From: Planctomycetota bacterium
GTDB lineage: Bacteria; Planctomycetota; SZUA-567; H5-PLA8
Reading direction: 5' to 3'
Length of the DNA stretch: 48,236 nucleotides
NCBI GenBank assembly: GCA_016200135.1
Contig: JACQFI010000041.1
Coordinates: 1-48,236 of the forward strand
This document shows positions 43,111-48,236 of the stretch, piece by piece. The translations under genes were made by a program, and so were the position numbers. The first letter of the stretch is position 1, and each line of letters begins with the position of its first letter. The notes beneath the pieces are model-generated. The model did not search any database, was not told the origin of the DNA, and was given only the letters and a program-made list of their open reading frames with translations.

Positions 43111-44103
43111 ATGAGCGGCATCGACGTGCAGCAGATCAAGGAAGAAGTGGTCAAGCACGCGGACACGATCGAGCAGGTGAAGCTGGAGGTCCGCAAGGTC
43201 CTGGTCGGCCAGGACGAACTGCTCGCGCGGCTGATGGTCGCGCTGCTGACGGGCGGCCACGTGCTGCTGGAAGGCGTGCCGGGCCTGGCGAAGACGACGG
43301 CGATCAAGGCGCTGGCCGGGGCGGTGCACGCGAAGTTTCAGCGGATCCAGTTCACGCCGGACCTGCTCCCCGCGGACTTGCTCGGGACGCTGATCTACAA
43401 CCCGCGCGACGGCAACTTCACCACCAAGAAAGGGCCGATCTATGCCAACCTGATCCTGGCCGACGAGATCAACCGCGCGCCGTCGAAGGTACAGTCGGCG
43501 CTGCTCGAAGCGATGCAGGAACACCAGGTCACCATCGGCGAGCAGACGTTCCCGCTCGAGGACCCGTTCCTGGTGCTGGCGACGCAGAACCCGATCGAGC
43601 AGGAGGGCACGTACCCGCTGCCGGAAGCGCAGGTGGACCGCTTCATGCTCAAGGTCGTCGTCGGCTATCCGAAGAAGCCGGAAGAGCGCAAGGTGATGGA
43701 CCTCGCGCTGAGCGAGACCTTGCGGCCCGTGAAGGCGGTGGTGACGCCGGAGCAGATCAAGCAGATGCAGGCGCTGGTGCGGCGCATCTACATGGACGAC
43801 AAGGTGAAGGACTACGTGCTGGAACTGGTGAGCGCCACGCGCCATCCGGAACAGTACAAGCTGAACGAACTGAAGAACCTGATCGAGTACGGCGCGAGCC
43901 CGCGCGCGAGCATTTATCTGTGCATGGCCGCGCAGGCGAACGCGTTCCTGAACGCGCGCGGCTTCGTGACGCCGCAGGACGTGAAGGACATCGCCTACGA
44001 CGTGCTGCGCCACCGCGTGATTCTCTCTTATGAGGCCGAGGCGGAAGAGAAGACGCCCGAGATGGTCGTGAAGAAGATTCTGGACTCGGTGCCGGTTCCA
44101 TAA
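43111..44103 (+). CDS. moxR: MoxR-family AAA+ ATPase
   Basis: A 330-residue AAA+ ATPase. Walker A is GVPGLAKT (55-62), Walker B LILADEIN (114-121), sensor 1 LATQNPIEQEGTYPLPEAQVDRF. MoxR proteins act as chaperones with vWA-domain partners, fitting the DUF58 and BatA genes downstream. ATG 43111 is chosen over an earlier in-frame start because upstream residues are basic and non-family. It starts 164 bp after the divergent M48 gene. The next gene begins 2 bp after its stop, so they are tightly coupled. Confidence 0.95.
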   Translation: MSGIDVQQIKEEVVKHADTIEQVKLEVRKVLVGQDELLARLMVALLTGGHVLLEGVPGLAKTTAIKALAGAVHAKFQRIQFTPDLLPADLLGTLIYNPRDGNFTTKKGPIYANLILADEINRAPSKVQSALLEAMQEHQVTIGEQTFPLEDPFLVLATQNPIEQEGTYPLPEAQVDRFMLKVVVGYPKKPEERKVMDLALSETLRPVKAVVTPEQIKQMQALVRRIYMDDKVKDYVLELVSATRHPEQYKLNELKNLIEYGASPRASIYLCMAAQANAFLNARGFVTPQDVKDIAYDVLRHRVILSYEAEAEEKTPEMVVKKILDSVPVP

Positions 44104-44105
44104 GC

Positions 44106-45554
44106 GTGAAGGCCGCGGATGCCGAAGCCGGCCGGCCGGGCGCGCGGTTTTATGCGGCCGCGGCGCTGCTGCTGCTAGCGGCGCTGGCGCTGCGCGCGCT
44201 GGCGGCGCGGCGCGACTTCTGGTGCGACGAACTCTGGTCGCTGGCGGCGGCGCTGCACGCGAAGTCCTGCGGCGAACTCTTTGCCAACCACAGCGACAAC
44301 AACCACCTCCTGAACTCGCTCTGGATGTACGCGCTCGGCGACCATACCGAGTGGTTCGCGTACCGCGTGCCGGCGATCCTGGGCGGGGCGTTAAGCGTCG
44401 CGATGGCGGGGCTGCTCGGGCTGCGCCGGAGCCGCGCCGAGGCGGTCTTTTCCATGCTGCTTATGGGCGGCGCGTACTTCACGATTCACTATGCCTCGGA
44501 AGCGCGCGGGTATGGGCTGCTTATGGGCTTCTGCCTGCTCGCGTACTGGGCGCTGGAGAAGTACCTCGCGACTGGCCGCTGGGCGCATGCCGCGGTATTC
44601 GTGGCGGCGTGCGTGCTGGGGGTTCTCGCGCATCTCACGTTTCTATATGCGTATCTCGGCTTGCTGGCGTGGTCAGCGTACCGCGTGCTCCTTAAAAAGG
44701 AGTGCCCCGCGGTGACGCCGGGGAGGCTGGCGCTCGCGCAAGGCGTCCCGCTGGTCTTCTTCGCGATCTTCTACGTCACCTGGGCGCGGCATCTGGAGAT
44801 CGCGGGCGGCGATCCGGCGGGTGGGTTCGAGGTGATCGAGCAGGCGTTTTCGATGGCGCTAGGCGGGCCGGCGCAGGGAACGTGGCTGCACGCGGCGGCG
44901 CTTGCGGCGTTCGGGCTGCTGGTGGCGGGCTTCGCGTACACGCTCCCCGGCGACCGCGCGGGCGGGGTGCTCTTCGCCACGGTGATCTTTCTCGCGCCGG
45001 GGCTCTTTTACGTGCTCAAGCCGCCGCCGTACCTGACCCCGCGCTATTTTCTGGTGGGGATGCTCTTTGCGCTGCTGCTCTGGGCGCGGCTGCTGGCCGG
45101 GGCGTGGTCGCTGGGCGGAATCCCGCGCGCGTTCGCGCTGCTGCTAGCGGTGTGCTTTCTAGGGCTGAACGGAACGCGCGCGGCGCGGACGATCGCGCAG
45201 GGCCGCGGGGGTTACGAAGGCGCGCTGGCGGCGATGTACGCGCGCAGCGCCGGGCCGGAGATCACCGTCGGGAGCGACTTCGACGCGCGCAACGCGAACC
45301 TCGTGGCCTTCTACGCGCGGCGGCTGCCGGACGCGAAGCGTTTCCGCTACGTCACAGAGGATATCCTGCGCGAGCAAGGGGCGGACTGGTTCCTGATTCA
45401 CCAGCTCGACGACCCCGACGTGCCGCCGGAGGAGATTCACGACCTGCGCGGGAACGCGTACCGGTACTTGGGGAAGTTCGGCTACGCGGACCTTTCGGGA
45501 TGGCCGTGGTTCGTTTACAAACGGGCGGAAGGCGCGGCTGCGGCGGGGCCGTGA
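44106..45554 (+). CDS. GT-C family membrane glycosyltransferase (GT39/ArnT-like)
   Basis: A 482-residue multi-pass protein, GTG start 2 bp after moxR. Hydrophobic segments begin at about residue 13 and continue through about 340. The first extracytoplasmic loop carries the acidic motif FWCDELWSL (DE), and a second recognisable block is HYASEARGYGLLMG, both in the style of dolichyl- or polyprenyl-phosphate-sugar-using GT-C enzymes. The C-terminal soluble part (about 350-480) contains a DPD-rich tail. It would move a sugar from a lipid carrier to a protein or lipid at the outer face of the membrane. It interrupts the MoxR-DUF58 pair, which is unusual. Confidence 0.82.
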   Translation: MKAADAEAGRPGARFYAAAALLLLAALALRALAARRDFWCDELWSLAAALHAKSCGELFANHSDNNHLLNSLWMYALGDHTEWFAYRVPAILGGALSVAMAGLLGLRRSRAEAVFSMLLMGGAYFTIHYASEARGYGLLMGFCLLAYWALEKYLATGRWAHAAVFVAACVLGVLAHLTFLYAYLGLLAWSAYRVLLKKECPAVTPGRLALAQGVPLVFFAIFYVTWARHLEIAGGDPAGGFEVIEQAFSMALGGPAQGTWLHAAALAAFGLLVAGFAYTLPGDRAGGVLFATVIFLAPGLFYVLKPPPYLTPRYFLVGMLFALLLWARLLAGAWSLGGIPRAFALLLAVCFLGLNGTRAARTIAQGRGGYEGALAAMYARSAGPEITVGSDFDARNANLVAFYARRLPDAKRFRYVTEDILREQGADWFLIHQLDDPDVPPEEIHDLRGNAYRYLGKFGYADLSGWPWFVYKRAEGAAAAGP

Positions 45555-45633
45555 GCGTCCTTTTAGGATGCGCGCGGCGTGAAGGGCCGGCGTTTTTGAG
45601 CGTCTGAAAAGTGGCGGGACTCGCGGATAAACA

Positions 45634-46521
45634 ATGGCACAGGCGGACATCGCGGAAATCCTGAAGGAAGTGCGGCGGATTCAGATCGTCGCCAACCGCC
45701 AGGTCAACGACCTGCTCGCGGGCGAGTACCTCTCCGCGTTCAAGGGCCGCGGGATGGTCTTCGACGAGGTGCGCGAGTACGTGCCGGGCGATGAGATTCG
45801 CACCATCGACTGGAACGTGACCGCGCGCATGGGACACCCGTACATCAAGCGCTACTGCGAGGAGCGCGAACTGACCGTGCTGATGGCGGTGGACGTCTCG
45901 GCGTCGGGCATGTTCGGGTCGCAGCGGCTGAGCAAGATCGAGACGGCGGCGCAGGTGGCGGCGGTGCTGATGTTCAGCGCGCTCAAGAACAACGACAAGG
46001 TCGGCCTGGTGCTCTTCGCGAACGGCGTGCGGCGCTTCGTGCCGCCGCGCAAAGGACGCTCGCACGTGCTGCGGCTCATCCGCGAGATGCTTACCGCCGA
46101 GCCCGTGCGCGAGGCGACGGATATCGCGGCGGCGCTGGAGTACATCGGGCGCGTGCAGCGGAAGCGCGCGGTGGTCTTTATGCTCAGCGATTTTCTGGGG
46201 GAAGACTGTTCGCGCGCGCTGTCCGTGGCGAACCAGCGGCACGACGTGGTGGCGGTCTCGCTGAGCGACCCGCGCGAGTTCGCGATGCCGGACGTCGGAT
46301 TCATCACGCTGGAGGACGCCGAGACCGGCGAGATCCGCGAGCTCGACACGCGGCACCCGCACGTCCGCGGCCTGTTCGGCAAGCAGGCCGCGAAGCGGCA
46401 GGAGGCGCTCACTTCTTCTTTAAGGCGCGCGGGGATCGACCGGATGGACGTGCGCACCGACAAGCCGTACGCGCAGAGCTTGCTGGCGTTCTTCAAGATG
46501 CGGGAGCGGCGCTATCGATGA
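45634..46521 (+). CDS. DUF58 / von Willebrand A-like protein
   Basis: A 295-residue protein of the DUF58 family. The family signature is AFKGRGMVFDEVREYVPGDEIRTIDWNVTARMG, followed by a vWA domain with MIDAS motif DVSAS (87-91) and later FMLSDFLG. It is predicted to bind Mg2+ and to be a partner of the MoxR ATPase. It starts 79 bp after the glycosyltransferase and its TGA overlaps the next ATG (ATGA at 46518), so it is coupled to the lipoprotein gene. Confidence 0.93.
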   Translation: MAQADIAEILKEVRRIQIVANRQVNDLLAGEYLSAFKGRGMVFDEVREYVPGDEIRTIDWNVTARMGHPYIKRYCEERELTVLMAVDVSASGMFGSQRLSKIETAAQVAAVLMFSALKNNDKVGLVLFANGVRRFVPPRKGRSHVLRLIREMLTAEPVREATDIAAALEYIGRVQRKRAVVFMLSDFLGEDCSRALSVANQRHDVVAVSLSDPREFAMPDVGFITLEDAETGEIRELDTRHPHVRGLFGKQAAKRQEALTSSLRRAGIDRMDVRTDKPYAQSLLAFFKMRERRYR

Positions 46522-47735
46522 AGAAGCGGCTCGCGGCTTCTCCTGAACTTTGGAGCGCCCGAGCGCCCTCCACCCTTGCGGGGGAGGGATGGGGTGGGGG
46601 GTGCTGTTGGCCGCGCGTCCCCCCTCCCTGGCCCTCCCCCGCAAGGGGGGAGGGGAAGCGGCGCTTGCGACGACAAGTGATTGGCTTGGCGGTGGTGTGT
46701 CTTCTTCTCTCTGGCTGCGGGAAGGATGCGCCCAAAGAGGAGACTGGCGCGGTGGCGCCGAAGGAAGGCGAAGCCCTCGTGAAGGAGGCCACCAAAGGCC
46801 CGGTGGCGTTGAGGGTGACGGTCTCTCCCAAAGTGCCGCGGCTCTCGGACCTGGTGGATCTGACGTTGGAGACGCGCGCGGCGCCGGAGGTGGAGGTCAA
46901 GCCGCCGGCGTTCGGGCAGGCGGTGGGCGAGTTTCTCATCCGCAGCTACCGGGACCTGCCGCCGCGGATGGAGGGCGGGCAGAGCGTGCGCGGCTGGACG
47001 TACAAGCTGGAGCCCGTGCGTTCGGGCAAGCACCTGATTCGTTCGCTGGGCGTGACGTTCGTGGATCGGCGCGCGGAGAGCGAGGCGAAAGACAAGACGG
47101 TCGAGATCGAAGCGGACCCGCTTGAGTTGGACGTCACGTCGTCGGTCGGCGAGGGCAAGCCGGACCTGGGGGCGCTCGCGCCGATGGAAGAGCCGCGCCC
47201 GCTGGAGGCGCGGCCGTGGCCGGCGTGGAAGCTCGCGGCGCTTGCCGGCGGCGCGCTCGCGCTGGCGGCGATTGTGGCGGTGATTCTTCTGCGCAAGAAG
47301 AAGCTGGCGCTGGCGGAGGTGGTGCGCACGCCCGAGGAGATCGCGCTGGCCGAACTGCAACAGCTCATGCAGGAGCGGCTGCCCGAGCAGGGGTTGGTGG
47401 TCGAGTTCTACGTCAAGCTGACGGGCATCGTGCGGCGTTACATCGAACGCAAGACGGGGATTCGCGCGCCGGAGCAGACGACCGAGGAGTTCCTGCGCGC
47501 GATGCGCGGCGACACGCGCTTCGACCCGGAGCAGGCGCTGCAACTGGAGCGCTTCCTCGAGGCGAGCGATCTGGTGAAGTACGCGGCGCAGCGGCCGGCG
47601 GCGCGGGAGATCGAGGAGGCGTTCCGGCACGCGCAGCTTTTCGTGAGCGCCGGCGGGCGGGGTCTGGTGCTGGCCCCCAAACCCGCGGAAGCCCCGGCTC
47701 CGGTGGCCGCAGGTTCGGCGAAGGGAGGCGCGTAG
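46518..47735 (+). CDS. BatD/DUF4381-like membrane lipoprotein, start affected by inserted repeat
   Basis: As read from ATG 46518 the product has 405 residues, with a lipobox LLSGC (C67) after a hydrophobic IGLAVVCLLL; then a beta-rich domain (about 90-210, VSPKVPRLSDLVDLTLETRA), a TM helix (about 235-258) and a helical C-terminal domain of DUF4381 type (about 270-385, IALAELQQLMQERLPEQGLVVEFYVKLTGIVRRYIERKTGI). Residues about 17-46 are encoded by a palindromic repeat (46573-46647). A TTG at 46665, 9 bp after a GGGGGGAGGGG tract from the repeat's edge, would give MRRQVIGLAVVCLLLSGC, a textbook lipoprotein signal. The Bat-type role is inferred from context with DUF58 and BatA. Confidence 0.8.
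   Translation: MKKRLAASPELWSARAPSTLAGEGWGGGCCWPRVPPPWPSPARGEGKRRLRRQVIGLAVVCLLLSGCGKDAPKEETGAVAPKEGEALVKEATKGPVALRVTVSPKVPRLSDLVDLTLETRAAPEVEVKPPAFGQAVGEFLIRSYRDLPPRMEGGQSVRGWTYKLEPVRSGKHLIRSLGVTFVDRRAESEAKDKTVEIEADPLELDVTSSVGEGKPDLGALAPMEEPRPLEARPWPAWKLAALAGGALALAAIVAVILLRKKKLALAEVVRTPEEIALAELQQLMQERLPEQGLVVEFYVKLTGIVRRYIERKTGIRAPEQTTEEFLRAMRGDTRFDPEQALQLERFLEASDLVKYAAQRPAAREIEEAFRHAQLFVSAGGRGLVLAPKPAEAPAPVAAGSAKGGA
46573..46647. repeat. CCCTTGCGGGGGAGGG inverted-repeat element inside a coding region
   Basis: CCCTTGCGGGGGAGGG (46573-46588) is mirrored exactly by CCCTCCCCCGCAAGGG (46632-46647), 16 bp perfect. Both arms lie within the reading frame of the lipoprotein gene and keep it open (encoding LAGEGWGGG and PSPARGEG). 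The same repeat style appears at 40085-40112 outside genes. Confidence 0.85.
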
Positions 47736-47736
47736 C

Positions 47737-48236
47737 GTGTTTGACTGGCTGCCCGTCTTCCGTTTTCCGCCGGGGCTGTTGCTTGCGCCGCTGTTCGCGC
47801 TGGGCGTGTGGTGGCATGGGCGCGCGAAGGCGCGGCCGGCGGCGATCTTTTCGAGCTTGGACGGCCTGCGCGGTCTGCCGGTGACGCTGGCGCAGCGCCT
47901 GAAGCGGCTGCTGCCGCTGCTCCGCGCGGCGGGGCTCGCCTGCCTGGCGCTGGCCCTTGCGCGTCCCCAGCGCGGGATCAGCGAGACGCTGGTGCGGACG
48001 GAGGGCATCGACATCGAGGCCGCGGTGGACATCTCGGGCTCGATGAACGCGCAGGACTTTTCCATCGGGGACGAGCGGGTCTCGCGGATCGAGGCAGTGC
48101 GGCATGTTTTCGCGCAGTTCGCGGGCGGCGACCGCGCGGCGGGGCTCTCGGGCCGGCCGAACGACGCGATCGGGCTCGTGGCCTTCGGCGGCTTCGCCGA
48201 CAGCCGCTGCCCGCTTACGCTGGACCACGGGGCGCT
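47737..48236 (+). CDS. BatA-like von Willebrand A membrane protein, 3' end cut by window
   Basis: The frame is open to the window edge and gives 166 residues. GTG 47737 is preceded by GGGAGG 10 bp upstream and lies 1 bp after the previous stop. Hydrophobic segments at about 12-26 and 60-76 flank a short loop, as in BatA, and a vWA domain follows with MIDAS motif DISGS (98-102) in IEAAVDISGSMNAQDFS. Bat proteins and the MoxR ATPase usually work together in envelope stress or substrate assembly. The rest of the gene is outside the window. Confidence 0.88.
   Translation, partial: MFDWLPVFRFPPGLLLAPLFALGVWWHGRAKARPAAIFSSLDGLRGLPVTLAQRLKRLLPLLRAAGLACLALALARPQRGISETLVRTEGIDIEAAVDISGSMNAQDFSIGDERVSRIEAVRHVFAQFAGGDRAAGLSGRPNDAIGLVAFGGFADSRCPLTLDHGA

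Noticed and set aside
1..48236. tRNA, rRNA and other structural RNA genes
   Set aside because: I found no cloverleaf with a TTCGA-type arm and acceptor stem, and no conserved rRNA words; nothing supports a call.

Overview
This is a GC-rich (roughly two thirds G+C by eye) bacterial chromosomal segment with 36 supportable protein genes, two of them cut by the window edges. I see no rRNA, tRNA, CRISPR array or intact insertion sequence. Several features fit a Planctomycetota/PVC-type or related environmental lineage: a Ser/Thr kinase joined through one membrane helix to a LamG-like domain, a membrane-anchored double-FHA protein, paired secreted PQQ-like propellers, a MoxR/DUF58/BatA cluster, and many short dispersed palindromic repeats. 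No single marker gene fixes the phylum, so this placement is an inference.

Layout. 1-4653: metF end, a PHP-tail-like protein, a HAD hydrolase, truA and a CvpA-like membrane protein, with several small inverted-repeat elements between them. 4703-9668: a glycolate-oxidase-type cluster (GlcD, GlcE, a membrane TPR protein, GlcF). 9691-15299: a cupin protein, a Gfo/Idh/MocA oxidoreductase, a heparinase II/III-like lyase, an AraC regulator and a phytanoyl-CoA-dioxygenase-like protein, which together look like a carbohydrate or uronate catabolic unit. 15312-24132 (minus strand): creatininase-like protein, beta-CASP nuclease, a response regulator with a hybrid CHASE histidine kinase, a zinc alcohol dehydrogenase and a YtcJ-like amidohydrolase. 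24237-33987: Ser/Thr kinase-LamG, a P460-like cytochrome and a trypsin-like protease in a stretch of visibly lower GC, ParA, an unknown membrane protein and the FHA protein. 34002-39078 (minus strand): two paralogous secreted PQQ-like propellers and an asparaginase II-family protein. 39079-41476: mostly non-coding DNA full of repeats, around one small secreted protein. 41477-48236: an M48 peptidase fused to DUF4197, then moxR, a GT-C glycosyltransferase, DUF58, a BatD/DUF4381-like lipoprotein and the start of a BatA-like gene.

The strongest unexplained signals are in the repeats. At 39684-39958 a chain of hairpins has stems that all differ but loops that are mostly TGAA(A) or its complement; a related cluster lies at 41133-41343. 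At 40266-40455 five 7-mers are followed by two opposed arrays of 8-mers. A 103-bp paired-REP element occurs twice (2874-2976 and 36216-36318), the second time between the two propeller paralogs. A palindromic repeat at 46573-46647 lies in frame inside the start of a lipoprotein gene and appears to have changed its translation start. Among proteins, the most unusual are the M48-DUF4197 fusion, the propellers with helical inserts, and the membrane glycosyltransferase inside the MoxR/DUF58 cluster.
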